Origin: Streptomyces harbinensis
GTDB lineage: Bacteria; Actinomycetota; Actinomycetes; Streptomycetales; Streptomycetaceae
Assembly (NCBI RefSeq): GCF_900116145.1
Contig: NZ_FPAB01000015.1
Coordinates: 1-48,341, forward strand
Direction of reading: 5' to 3'
DNA: 48,341 nucleotides
The first letter of the stretch is position 1, and every line of letters begins with the position of its first letter. Positions 25,297-34,103 of the stretch are shown piece by piece. Under the pieces are notes generated by a model that did no database searches, had not been told where the DNA came from, and worked only from the letters and a program-made list of their open reading frames with translations. The position numbers and the translations under genes were made by a program.

Positions 25297-27118
25297 AGAT
25301 GCTCTCGTCGTCGGCGGTGATGGTGTCCACGTCGGCCGGCTTCTCGGCCTTGACCTCGATCGGGATGCCCACGCCCCGGAAGTCGTCGCCGAGGGTCAGC
25401 ACCATCGGGGTGTCCCCCGCGTCCGCCGAGCCCTCCTTGAGCGCCTTCTTCGGCAGGCCCATCAGGTCGGCGAGGGTCGCGGCCTGGCCGGCCTGGTCGG
25501 GGCCGTACTCCAGGGTGGTGGTCTCCTGCGCGTCGGCGTTGGAGGCGTTGGTCGACAGCAGCACGCCGTGGGTGTTCTGGAGCCAGTTGACGGTGTCCTG
25601 CGCGGCGCCGATGACCTGGCCGCCGTTGTAGACGTCCACCCGGACCTCACCGGCCGGAGCCGGCTCGACCTTCTCCTCGTCCTGGCCCTCGTCCTTCTTG
25701 TCGTCACCGGAGTCGGTGAGCGACAGGTCCTCCTGGAGCATCCGGAACAGCGGCTGGGCCTTGGCGTCGTCGAGGACGACGGTGGCCTTGGCGTCCTCGG
25801 GCTCGTCCGGGTTGTCCACGACCGGGAGGGTGACGAAGCTGATGTCCTTGACCGGGACCTTGCCCAGTTCCTGGGCGATGTCGTTGAGCTTCTGGATGGT
25901 GCCGATACCGGTGTCCACGGTCAGCGCCTTGGTGGCGGTGTCGGCCAGGCCCCACAGCTTGGTGGGCTCGCTGAGGGTGCCGACCATCTCGCGGGCGAGC
26001 GAGCCGAGGAACTGCTGCTGGAGCTTGATCCGGCTCAGGTCGCTGCTCTGCCCGACGCCGTACCGGGTGCGGACGAACGCCAGCGCGTCCTCGCCCTGGA
26101 GGCGGTGGGTGCCGGCCTCCATGTGGAAGTGCGACTTGTCGTCGCTGATGTCCTTGGCGAGGCAGACCTCGACGCCGCCGACCGCCGTGGACAGGTCCTT
26201 GACGGCGTTGAAGTCGGCCATCATGAAGTGGTTGATCTCGACGCCGGTGATCTCCTCGACCGTGCGCCACACACAGCCCGGGTCGCGGCCGTCCACGCCG
26301 AGGCTGTAGTTGAAGCGGGTCTGCGCGGTGCCGGGGATGGTGACCGTCCGCCCGTCCTGCTTGACCTCGCACTCCGGGATGTCGGTGATGAGGTCCCGGG
26401 GGATGCTCAGCCCGGTGGCGTGGGTGCGGTCCTTGGAGAAGTGCAGGAGTATGACGGTGTCGGCGCGGCCCTCGTCGCCGCTGTTGCCGTAGTCCTCGTT
26501 CCCGGCGCCGGTGCGCTTGTCGGTGCCGATGAACAGCACATTGACCGGCTCGCCCTTCTGGAACGGGTTGTCCCGGCCCACCACATCGACCTTGTCGATG
26601 TTGTTGTTGAGGCGGTTGTAGGCGTACAGGGCGGTGGCGCAGCCCACGACGAGCAGCAGCGCCAGGCCCCCGCCTATCCACATCAGGGCTTTCTTGCCCT
26701 TGCTTTTCTTCTTGGCCTGGGCCTTGCGCCGGTCCGCCCGGCTGCCGCCGGACGCGGCGGCCGTCGCGGCGGTGTCGGACGCGGCGGCCCGGCGCGAGCC
26801 GCGCTGGGCCGGTACGGTCCGCTCTCCCGTGCGCTCCGCCGCCCGCCCGGCCGTCCGCTCCCCGGCGCCGGTGCCGCCGCCGGTGCCCCGGCTGGTGTTC
26901 TCCCGAGGCGAGGACGGGGCGCGACGCTGGTGTGGCGGAGTGCGGCGTGGGGTAGTTGTGCCGTCGGGCGCCGGGGAGCGCGCGCCGGTGCGCGGTCCGG
27001 CGGGCCCGTCGGTGCTGTCACCGGGCAGTCTCAGTTCGTAGTTACCGGTCTCCGGGTTCAACACCCACTGGTCCGCGGGATCGATGTCGCCCGCGCCTCC
27101 ACGTCCCTGCGCGTCCAC
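25286..27118 (-). CDS. LCP family protein with C-terminal LytR_C domain
   Basis: The 610-residue protein starts at GTG giving VDAQGRGGAGDIDPADQWVL, the usual N-terminus of this Streptomyces group, behind a GGAGGG site; a GTG at 27163 would add 15 residues. It has a long Arg/Pro/Gly-rich cytoplasmic part, a KKKSKGKK basic patch, one membrane helix (ALMWIGGGLALLLVVGCATA), an LCP domain (VNVLFIGTDKRTG, ADTVILLHFSKDR, GLSIPRDLI, DALAFVRTRYGVGQSSDLSR) and a LytR_C domain starting EVRVDVYNGGQV. It is the first gene of a coupled LCP pair. Confidence 0.9.
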   Translation of the reverse strand: MDAQGRGGAGDIDPADQWVLNPETGNYELRLPGDSTDGPAGPRTGARSPAPDGTTTPRRTPPHQRRAPSSPRENTSRGTGGGTGAGERTAGRAAERTGERTVPAQRGSRRAAASDTAATAAASGGSRADRRKAQAKKKSKGKKALMWIGGGLALLLVVGCATALYAYNRLNNNIDKVDVVGRDNPFQKGEPVNVLFIGTDKRTGAGNEDYGNSGDEGRADTVILLHFSKDRTHATGLSIPRDLITDIPECEVKQDGRTVTIPGTAQTRFNYSLGVDGRDPGCVWRTVEEITGVEINHFMMADFNAVKDLSTAVGGVEVCLAKDISDDKSHFHMEAGTHRLQGEDALAFVRTRYGVGQSSDLSRIKLQQQFLGSLAREMVGTLSEPTKLWGLADTATKALTVDTGIGTIQKLNDIAQELGKVPVKDISFVTLPVVDNPDEPEDAKATVVLDDAKAQPLFRMLQEDLSLTDSGDDKKDEGQDEEKVEPAPAGEVRVDVYNGGQVIGAAQDTVNWLQNTHGVLLSTNASNADAQETTTLEYGPDQAGQAATLADLMGLPKKALKEGSADAGDTPMVLTLGDDFRGVGIPIEVKAEKPADVDTITADDESICAS

Positions 27119-27234
27119 GTAACCGTGCGCCCTCCGTGAGCCGACTGCGAAGTCAGACGGCACACACTAGTCGCACGGTTCCGGGCCCCCGCACCGCGGT
27201 GACGTATTCCACCCGGGACGGTGGGATCTCTTGT

Positions 27235-27450
27235 TCAGATAGTTCCGTTTTTCGGTGCCTTCGTCGGCGGCGAGGACGCGTAGATCAAGCCGTGGTGCAC
27301 CGCGTACCCGGTGCCGGCGACCGCCAGGACGACGGCCGCCACCGTCACCGCGAGCCGCCGCGCCCAGCGGGCGGTGGACGGCTGCGGACGGACGGCGGGG
27401 GTGTCTTCCTCGTACGGCCGGGGGCGGGTGGCCTGTCGGGGCAGCCTCAT
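27235..27450 (-). CDS. Small single-pass membrane protein, hypothetical
   Basis: The 71-residue reading frame has a basic, Pro-rich N-terminus and one hydrophobic helix (about 33-52, RLAVTVAAVVLAVAGTGYAV), then a short tail. AGGAT lies about nine bases upstream of the ATG. Codon use fits a real gene, and it lies between the LCP gene and the TIGR03089 gene on the same strand, but I recognise no family and its small size makes it uncertain. Confidence 0.5.
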   Translation of the reverse strand: MRLPRQATRPRPYEEDTPAVRPQPSTARWARRLAVTVAAVVLAVAGTGYAVHHGLIYASSPPTKAPKNGTI

Positions 27451-27489
27451 GCAGCCGATCCTGCGGTGCCGCCGACCGGGCGGCCACCG

Positions 27490-28257
27490 TCAGTCGGCGA
27501 AGTGGGTGACGCCCTCGCTCGTCCGGCGGGCGGCGAGCGCCGCCTCGTCCAGCCGGCCGGGCCCCTGTGCCGCGTTCGGGCACAGCACCACCGACGCCCC
27601 GGCGGCCAGCGGCGCGAAGAGGCCGGCGGACAGGCCGTCCCAGGTGTCCCAGCCGCGCAGGGACAGCAGCCGGTCGCCGGCGGAAAGACCGAGCCCGGCG
27701 GCGTCCGCGCGGGCCCGCTCCAGCAGGGCCGCGCCGCTGAACGTCCGGCCGCCGATCGTCAGCGCCGGGTCGGCCGGCTCCGGCGGGTCGTAGGCGGTGA
27801 AGGCGTCGCCCTGTCCCGGCACCGCCACCGCGTAGTCGGTGAAGCCGGCCGGCGGCCCCTGCGGGAACCGGGCGCCGAGCGGGCGCAGGCCGAGGGCGAT
27901 GCGCTCGCCGAGGCAGGCGCGCGCCTCCTCCAGCGTGCCGGGGCCGGTGACCACGATCTCGGCCTCGGCCGGGTCGCCGCCGATGTCGGTGACGACGCCG
28001 GTGGCGGCGCAGGCCAGCACCCACACGGCGGTCTGCCAGTGGGCGGGGAGCAGCAGGGCGAGCCGGCTGCCGCGTTCGGCGCCGAGTTCGTCCTGGAGGA
28101 GGTTGCCGGTCTTCGCCACCCAATTGGCGAGGGTCGTCGCGGAGAGTTCCACGCGCTCACCGGTGGTGTCGTCGTAGTACGTCACCAGGGGGCGGCCGGG
28201 GTCGCCGGCCAGGGCGGAACGCAGCAGGTCGGCGGGGGTGTGTTCGGAAGAGTTCAT
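27490..28257 (-). CDS. TIGR03089 family protein
   Basis: The 255-residue protein resembles the TIGR03089 family of actinobacteria, which looks like a partial AMP-binding (acyl-CoA synthetase-like) N-terminal domain: PLVTYYDDTTGERVELSATTL near the start, NLLQDELGAERGSRLALLLP, VLACAATGVVTDIGG, and a C-terminal GWDTWDGLSAGLFAPLAAGASVVL. The catalytic C-terminal domain of adenylating enzymes is absent, so an enzymatic role is uncertain. Start taken at MNSSEHTPADLL; an in-frame GTG is three codons upstream. Divergent from the amidase gene. Confidence 0.8.
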   Translation of the reverse strand: MNSSEHTPADLLRSALAGDPGRPLVTYYDDTTGERVELSATTLANWVAKTGNLLQDELGAERGSRLALLLPAHWQTAVWVLACAATGVVTDIGGDPAEAEIVVTGPGTLEEARACLGERIALGLRPLGARFPQGPPAGFTDYAVAVPGQGDAFTAYDPPEPADPALTIGGRTFSGAALLERARADAAGLGLSAGDRLLSLRGWDTWDGLSAGLFAPLAAGASVVLCPNAAQGPGRLDEAALAARRTSEGVTHFAD

Positions 28258-28367
28258 CACCGCCACAGTACGCCGGGCGGGTTGTGGGCACAGCGCCCCG
28301 GGGCACCGGGCGGCGCGGCTTCTTGCTTACGGAGCGTCAGCTTACAAATGGACAGATTTGAACCACT

Positions 28368-29639
28368 ATGTCCACGATCATTGTCATGCGTGCATTCATT
28401 GCTTCCACCGTCGGAGTCACCTGCGCCGCCGCCCTCGCCGTCCCGCTCGTCGTGCCGCTGGGCACCGGCGGGGCCGTCGCCGCGCCCGTCCCCCGAACGG
28501 CCACCGCACCGGCGGAGGTGACCGGTGTTCAGTCGCTGGCGCTCGCACCGCTCGCCACCTCCGTCCGCTCCTCCGGGGGCGGGGAGGTGGGGCTGCCGGC
28601 CCGGGAGACCGACCCGTTCTCGCTCCTCGGCGTCGTCTGGACCGATCCGGACGCGGAGTTGCACGGCGGAGTCGAGGTGCGGACCCGGGACGCGGAGTCC
28701 GGTACCTGGTCGGGGTGGCAGCCGCTGGACACCCACACCGACCACGCCCCCGACGCCGGTTCGGCGGAGGCGGACGGCGGCGAGGTGCGCGGTGGCACCG
28801 CCCCGCTGTGGGTGGGGGCCTCGGACGGCGTCCAGGTGCGGGTGTGGCCGGAGAGCGGCGAGGTGCCGGCGGACGGGCTGCCCGAGGGGCTGAGCCTGGA
28901 GCTGATCGACCCGGACACCGGGGTCGGGATCGAGGTGGCGCGCGCCGGGTCCACCGGGTCCGCCGCCCCGGCCACCGGCGGCGACGCGCAGGCCGCGGAC
29001 ATCGGCTCGCAGTCCGCCGCCGCCTCCTCGTCCTACCCGGGGCCGCGCCCGCCCATCACCACCCGGGCCGGCTGGGGCGCCGACGAGAGCCTGCGCGAGA
29101 GCGCGTTCGCCTACACCGACATGGTGAAGACGGTGTTCGTGCACCACACGGCGGGCGGCAACAACTACGCCTGCTCCGAGGCGCCCGCCCTCATCCGGGG
29201 CATCTACCGCTACCACGTGGTGTCCCAGGGCTGGCGGGACGTCGGCTACAACTTCTTCGTCGACAAGTGCGGCACCATCTACGAGGGCCGGGCCGGCGGC
29301 GTGGACAAGCCGGTGCAGGGCGCGCACACCGCCGGTTTCAACCACAACAGCATGGGCGTGGCCCTGCTCGGCAGCTACGGCGACACCGCGCCGCCCGCCC
29401 AGGCGGTGGACGCGGTCGCCCAGCTGACCGCGTGGAAGCTCGGCCTGTACAACCTCAACCCCAAGGGCTCGCGCAACCGGACCTCGATGGGCGGCGGGCT
29501 GTACGCGAAGGGCGTCACGGTGAAGATGGACAACGTCTCCGGCCACCGGGACGGCTTCGCCACCGAGTGCCCGGGCGAGAAGCTGTACGCCCAGCTGCCC
29601 ACCGTGCGCTCCACCGCGGCGAAGCTCCAGGGGCGCTGA
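28368..29639 (+). CDS. Secreted N-acetylmuramoyl-L-alanine amidase / peptidoglycan recognition protein
   Basis: The 423-residue protein has a signal peptide (hydrophobic about 8-38, ending GAVAAP), a linker, then an Amidase_2/PGRP domain from ITTRAGWGADESLR. Expected zinc ligands are visible: the first His of VFVHHTAGG, and the His and Cys of GHRDGFATECPG. YNFFVDKCGTIYEGRAGG is the classical PGRP strand. It would cut the amide between muramic acid and the stem peptide outside the cell. An ATG at 28386 (MRAFIAST) gives a more typical signal peptide. A GCTTAC hexamer occurs twice 15 bases apart upstream (28325, 28340). Confidence 0.9.
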   Translation: MSTIIVMRAFIASTVGVTCAAALAVPLVVPLGTGGAVAAPVPRTATAPAEVTGVQSLALAPLATSVRSSGGGEVGLPARETDPFSLLGVVWTDPDAELHGGVEVRTRDAESGTWSGWQPLDTHTDHAPDAGSAEADGGEVRGGTAPLWVGASDGVQVRVWPESGEVPADGLPEGLSLELIDPDTGVGIEVARAGSTGSAAPATGGDAQAADIGSQSAAASSSYPGPRPPITTRAGWGADESLRESAFAYTDMVKTVFVHHTAGGNNYACSEAPALIRGIYRYHVVSQGWRDVGYNFFVDKCGTIYEGRAGGVDKPVQGAHTAGFNHNSMGVALLGSYGDTAPPAQAVDAVAQLTAWKLGLYNLNPKGSRNRTSMGGGLYAKGVTVKMDNVSGHRDGFATECPGEKLYAQLPTVRSTAAKLQGR

Positions 29640-29677
29640 GCGGCATGGGCCCGGTCACCGGCTAGCCTGGCCGGGCC

Positions 29678-30598
29678 ATGACGGAGCGCCCCCTCGAAGA
29701 GCACTGGACCCCGCCCGGGGACCAGCCGTACGACCTGCGCCGCAGCCTGGGAGTGCTGCGGCGCGGGCCGTACGATCCGGCGTTCCGCGCGGACGCGGAC
29801 GGCTCGCTGTGGCGGGCGACGCGCACTCCGGACGGGCCGGCCACGCTGCGGCTGCGGCAGGGCGCGGACGGTACGGTGCGCGCCGTGTGCTGGGGGCCGG
29901 GCGCCGGGTGGGTACTGGAACGGCTGCCGGAGCTGCTGGGCGGCGCGGACGATCCGTCGGCGTTCGTACCCCGGCACCGGGTGGTGGCCGAGGCGTGGCG
30001 CCGGCACCGGGGGCTGCGGCTGGTGCGCACCGGGCAGGTCCTGGAGACGCTGGTGCCGTGCGTGCTGGAGCAGCGGGTGACCACGGAGGACGCGCACCGT
30101 TCGTGGCGGCTGCTGGTGCGCCGGTTCGGCGAGCCGGCCCCGGGGGCGCCGGAGCTGTACGTACCGCCGGGGGCGCGCGCGCTGGTGCGCGTCCCGTCGT
30201 GGGAGTGGCACCGGGCGGGGGTGGACGGCAAGCGGTCGGCGGCGATCGTGCGCGCGGCGCGGGTGGCGCGGCGGATGGAGGAGGCGGCGGCGATGGAGCT
30301 GCCGGCGGCGATCGCGCGGCTGTGCGCGGTGGACGGCATCGGGCCGTGGACGGCGGCCGAGACGCTCCAGCGCAGCAACGGCGCCGCGGACGCGGTGACG
30401 GTCGGGGATCTGCATCTGCCGGGCCTGATCGGCTACGCGCTCACCGGGGTCCGGGGCTCGGACGACGCGCGGATGCTGGAGCTGCTGGAGCCGTACGCGG
30501 GGCAGCGGTACCGGGCGGCGCGGCTGATCCTGCTGTCGGGGATCGCCCCGGCCCGGCGTGCTCCGCGCCAGCGGCATGCGCGGATCGCCAGGCTGTGA
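29678..30598 (+). CDS. HhH-GPD DNA glycosylase (3-methyladenine DNA glycosylase II / AlkA type)
   Basis: The 306-residue protein is a base-excision repair glycosylase that removes alkylated bases. The helix-hairpin-helix CAVDGIGPWTAAETL lies at 216-230, and the catalytic aspartate is Asp244 in VTVGDLHLPG. The N-terminal part (LRRGPYDPAFRADADGSLWRA) is the AlkA-like lid. Other HhH-GPD substrates remain possible. It follows the amidase gene by 38 bases on the same strand. Confidence 0.88.
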   Translation: MTERPLEEHWTPPGDQPYDLRRSLGVLRRGPYDPAFRADADGSLWRATRTPDGPATLRLRQGADGTVRAVCWGPGAGWVLERLPELLGGADDPSAFVPRHRVVAEAWRRHRGLRLVRTGQVLETLVPCVLEQRVTTEDAHRSWRLLVRRFGEPAPGAPELYVPPGARALVRVPSWEWHRAGVDGKRSAAIVRAARVARRMEEAAAMELPAAIARLCAVDGIGPWTAAETLQRSNGAADAVTVGDLHLPGLIGYALTGVRGSDDARMLELLEPYAGQRYRAARLILLSGIAPARRAPRQRHARIARL

Positions 30599-30604
30599 GG
30601 CGGC

Positions 30605-30623
30605 GGGGCCGGCGGAAGGCCCC
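30605..30623. terminator. Hairpin between convergent genes
   Basis: GGGGCC and GGCCCC form a perfect 6-bp stem around a seven-base loop, seven bases after the glycosylase stop and before the thioesterase end. It could serve both transcripts. Confidence 0.45.
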
Positions 30624-30652
30624 AGGGAGGACCGTGGGAAAGGTCACACGGG

Positions 30653-31183
30653 TCAGCCGAGGCCGCGTGACTCCTTGATGGCGCGGCGCCTGGCCAGCCG
30701 GTGGCTGCGGCGGATGCGCGCCTCCTGGTGCCGGCGGCGGTCCTCGTCGTTCTGCGGCAGGACCGGGGGTACGGGGCGGGGCTTGCCGTTGTCGTCGACG
30801 GCGGCGAAGACGAGGTAGGCGGTGCCGACGCGGGTGGCGGGGGTGGATTCGTTCCAGCGCTCGGCCATCACCTTGACGCCGATCTCCATGGAGGAGCGCC
30901 CGGTCCAGTTGCACTGGGCATGGACATGCACCAAGTCGCCGACCTTGACGGGCTCCAGAAAGACCATCTCGTCCATCGAGGCGGTGACGGCGGGACCGCC
31001 CGAGTGCCGGCCGGCGACGGCGCCCGCGGCGTCGTCGACGAGCTTCATGATGACGCCGCCGTGCACCGTTCCCATGAGGTTGGTGTCGTTCTGCGTCATG
31101 ATGTGCGACAGGGTGGTGCGCGACGCGGCGGTGGGCTTGCCGGGAAGATCGTTCTCCGGGCGGGAAATGACGGGATCTGTCAT
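30653..31183 (-). CDS. Acyl-CoA thioesterase (hotdog fold, YciA/BACH type)
   Basis: The 176-residue cytoplasmic protein hydrolyses acyl-CoA. The hotdog signature MTQNDTNLMGTVHGGVIMK contains the catalytic Asn/Asp region, followed by the VTASMDEMVFLEPVKVGD strand. The C-terminus is highly basic (RRRHQEARIRRSHRLARRR). Start taken at MTDPVISRPEN; an ATG 11 codons upstream is possible. It is divergent from the LCP gene at 31283 and convergent with the glycosylase. Confidence 0.9.
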   Translation of the reverse strand: MTDPVISRPENDLPGKPTAASRTTLSHIMTQNDTNLMGTVHGGVIMKLVDDAAGAVAGRHSGGPAVTASMDEMVFLEPVKVGDLVHVHAQCNWTGRSSMEIGVKVMAERWNESTPATRVGTAYLVFAAVDDNGKPRPVPPVLPQNDEDRRRHQEARIRRSHRLARRRAIKESRGLG

Positions 31184-31282
31184 AAGACCAGCGTAAGACG
31201 GGGAATCCTTGTGCATCAGCTCTGCCACAAGTGACCGGCACCACTCCCCAACGATCACGGCCCCGGGGGACACTGCTGTGTT

Positions 31283-32557
31283 ATGAGCGACTGGCCCCAG
31301 GGATGGACGGACGACGATCAGCCGCGCGGTGACCGGTACGGGCGGGGCAGCGGCAGCGCGAGCCCCGAGGGCGCGCGGGTGATGCCGCATGTGCGCCGGC
31401 CGGCGTCCGGGGCACCCCAGGGGCCGCCGCAGCCGAGAGGCGGCGGACACGACGCGTACCGGGACGGGTACAACGAGGGGCAGATCTACCGGGGCTCCGG
31501 CCAGGCCCCGCCGCCGCACCGCCCCGGGCCGCCGCCGCCCGGCCGGGGGCCGTACGACGGGGACGACGGTCCGCGCCCGCCCAAGCGCTGGGGGCGGCGG
31601 ATAGGCTATTCGGTCCTCGCACTGGTACTGGCGCTGGTGGTGATCGCGACCGGCACGTACTTCTGGGCGAACAGCAACCTCAACCGCGAGGTGGACCTGG
31701 CCTCCGTGGAGGACCGGCCGGAGAGCGGCAAGGGCACCAACTATCTGATCGTGGGCTCGGACAGCCGCGAGGGGCTGTCCGACGAGCAGAAGCAGGACCT
31801 GTCGACCGGCTCGGCCGAGGGCAAGCGCACCGACACCATGATCCTCCTGCACGTCGGCGACAACGGCTCCACGATGGTCTCGCTGCCCCGTGACTCGTGG
31901 GTGACGATCCCGGAGTTCACCGGCTCGGTCTCCGGCAACCGCATCCCGGCGCAGCAGCAGAAGCTGAACGCCGCGTTCGCCATCGAGGGCCCGGAGCTGC
32001 TCGTGCGCACGGTGGAGTACAACACCGGCGTGCGCATCGACCACTACGTGGAGATCGGTTTCGGCGGGTTCGCCAATGTGGTGGACGCCCTGGGCGGTGT
32101 CGAGATGTGCTTCGACCAGGCGATCAAGGACGAGAAGAGCGGCGCCGACTTCGCCGAGGGCTGCCACACGCTGAACGGCTCGGAGTCGCTGGCGTTCAAC
32201 CGGCAGCGGTACCAGGAGGCCGAGGGCGATCTGGGCCGCACCAAGAACCAGCAGAAGTTCCTGGGCGCCATCTCCAGCCAGGCGGGCTCGCCGGCCACGG
32301 TGCTCAACCCGTTCCGGCTGTACCCGACGCTGAGCGCCACCACGGACGCGCTGATCGTGGACCAGGATCTGAGCCTGTGGGGGCTGGGGCAGATGTTCCT
32401 GGCGATGCGCGGCGCGCACCAGATGAACATCCCGGTCGCCAACCCCGGCTACGCCACCGACAAGGGGTCGGCGGTGCTGTGGGACATGGAGCAGACCGAG
32501 TTGCTGATGAGCCAGATCATCAACGACGAGAAGGTGACGGTCGGGGTGCGGGACTGA
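31283..32557 (+). CDS. LCP family transferase
   Basis: The 424-residue protein has a Gly/Pro/Arg-rich cytoplasmic N-terminus (about 1-103), one membrane helix (about 108-127), and an LCP domain with TNYLIVGSDSREG, RTDTMILLHVGDNG, MVSLPRDSWV, a RIDHYVEIGFGGFANVVDAL segment and LAFNRQRYQEAEGDLGRTKNQQ. There is no LytR_C domain. As the fourth LCP in 11 kb it belongs to the same glycan-attachment neighbourhood; its position beside ugd may matter for substrate. No strong ribosome binding site is seen. Confidence 0.9.
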   Translation: MSDWPQGWTDDDQPRGDRYGRGSGSASPEGARVMPHVRRPASGAPQGPPQPRGGGHDAYRDGYNEGQIYRGSGQAPPPHRPGPPPPGRGPYDGDDGPRPPKRWGRRIGYSVLALVLALVVIATGTYFWANSNLNREVDLASVEDRPESGKGTNYLIVGSDSREGLSDEQKQDLSTGSAEGKRTDTMILLHVGDNGSTMVSLPRDSWVTIPEFTGSVSGNRIPAQQQKLNAAFAIEGPELLVRTVEYNTGVRIDHYVEIGFGGFANVVDALGGVEMCFDQAIKDEKSGADFAEGCHTLNGSESLAFNRQRYQEAEGDLGRTKNQQKFLGAISSQAGSPATVLNPFRLYPTLSATTDALIVDQDLSLWGLGQMFLAMRGAHQMNIPVANPGYATDKGSAVLWDMEQTELLMSQIINDEKVTVGVRD

Positions 32558-32604
32558 CGTCCCGCCTCGCCCCGTCCCGGTCGCGCCGCCGCGCACGCAC
32601 ACCC

Positions 32605-32631
32605 GCCCCGCCGCGTTCCCCGCGGCGGGGC
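32605..32631. terminator. Bidirectional terminator between LCP and ugd
   Basis: An 11-bp perfect stem (GCCCCGCCGCG with CGCGGCGGGGC) around TTCCC lies between two convergent genes. Confidence 0.7.
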
Positions 32632-32656
32632 GGTGTCGTCCGTACGGGTGCGCGGG

Positions 32657-34000
32657 TTACGCGGTGGGGCGGCCCATCGCGCGGTACGTCCAGCCGGCCT
32701 TGCGCCACACCGCCGGGTCCAGGGTGTTGCGGCCGTCCAGGATGCGGCGCTCGGTGACCACCTCGCCCAGCGCGGCCGGGTCCAGCTCGCCGAACTCCCG
32801 CCACTCCGTCAGATGCAGGACGGCGTCCGCGCCGACCGCCGCCGCCAGCGCCGTGTCGGCGTAGCGCAGGGTGGGGAAGACGGCGCGGGCGTTCTCGGTG
32901 CCCTTGGGGTCGTAGACGGTGACCTGGGCGCCCTGGAGGTGCAGCTGGCCGGCGACATTGAGCGCCGGGGAGTCGCGCACGTCGTCGGAGTCGGGCTTGA
33001 AGGTGGCGCCGAGGATGGCGATCCGGCGGCCGAGCACGGAGCCGCCGAGCGCTTCCCGGGTCAGCTCGATCATGTGGGCGCGGCGCCGCATGTTGATGGA
33101 GTCGACCTCGCGCAGGAAGGTGAGCGCCTGGTCCACGCCGAGTTCGCCCGCGCGGGCCATGAAGGCGCGGATGTCCTTGGGCAGGCAGCCGCCGCCGAAG
33201 CCGATGCCGGCCCGCAGGAACTTGTGGCCGATCCGGTCGTCGTAGCCCAGTGCCTCGGCCAGCCGCACCACGTCGCCGTCGGCGGCCTCGCAGATCTCGG
33301 CCATCGCGTTGATGAAGGAGATCTTGGTGGAGAGGAAGGCGTTGGCGGCGGTCTTGACGAGTTCGGCCGTCGGCAGGTCGGTGGCCAGGAACGGCGAGCC
33401 CTCGGCGATGGGGGTCGCGTACACCTCGCGCAGCAGGCTCTCGGCGCGCTCGCTGGTGACGCCGGCGACGATCCGGTCGGGGCGGAGGGTGTCCTGCACG
33501 GCGAAGCCCTCGCGCAGGAACTCCGGGTTCCAGGCGAGTTCGACGTCGGGGCCTGCCGGGGCGAGTCCGGCGATGACCTGGCCGAGCCGGGCGGCGGAGC
33601 CGACCGGGACGGTGGATTTGCCGACGACCAGCGCGGGCCGGGACAGATGGGGGGCGAGCGAGGCGACGGCGGCGTCCACGTAGCTCATGTCGCAGGCGTA
33701 CTCGCCCGCCTTCTGCGGGGTGGTGACGCAGATGAAGTGGACGTCGCCGAACTCGGCGGCCTCCGGGTAGGAGGTGGTGAAGCGCAGCCGCCCGGTGGAG
33801 CCCTCGATACCGGCCACGTGACGGCGCAGCAGATCTTCGAGACCGGGCTCGTACATCGGGGCGCGACCCGCTCTGAGCAGGTCGATCTTCTCCTCGGCGA
33901 TGTCGAGGCCCAGCACCTCGAAGCCCAGTTCGGCCATGGCGGCGGCATGCGTCGCGCCGAGATAGCCGGTGCCGATGACGGTGATCTTGAGCGAGGGCAT
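32657..34000 (-). CDS. ugd: UDP-glucose 6-dehydrogenase (UDP-glucose/GDP-mannose dehydrogenase family)
   Basis: The 447-residue NAD enzyme oxidises UDP-glucose to UDP-glucuronate in two steps, a precursor of acidic surface glycans. Visible are the Rossmann motif GTGYLG (10-15), the central GIGFGGGCLPKDIRAF with the catalytic cysteine, ILGATFKPDSDDVRDSPAL and the C-terminal domain EWREFGELDP. A GDP-mannose or UDP-ManNAc dehydrogenase specificity cannot be excluded from motifs alone. It is divergent from the acyl-CoA dehydrogenase gene. Confidence 0.93.
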   Translation of the reverse strand: MPSLKITVIGTGYLGATHAAAMAELGFEVLGLDIAEEKIDLLRAGRAPMYEPGLEDLLRRHVAGIEGSTGRLRFTTSYPEAAEFGDVHFICVTTPQKAGEYACDMSYVDAAVASLAPHLSRPALVVGKSTVPVGSAARLGQVIAGLAPAGPDVELAWNPEFLREGFAVQDTLRPDRIVAGVTSERAESLLREVYATPIAEGSPFLATDLPTAELVKTAANAFLSTKISFINAMAEICEAADGDVVRLAEALGYDDRIGHKFLRAGIGFGGGCLPKDIRAFMARAGELGVDQALTFLREVDSINMRRRAHMIELTREALGGSVLGRRIAILGATFKPDSDDVRDSPALNVAGQLHLQGAQVTVYDPKGTENARAVFPTLRYADTALAAAVGADAVLHLTEWREFGELDPAALGEVVTERRILDGRNTLDPAVWRKAGWTYRAMGRPTA

Positions 34001-34103
34001 GAAGCGAGCATAGTCCCCGTCTGGCGGGGGGAGGTCTCCAGGATCTAGGCTGAAGTTACTTAACAGTCATTAGCATCTGGCGCGTCACACAGGAGTGAGA
34101 GCG

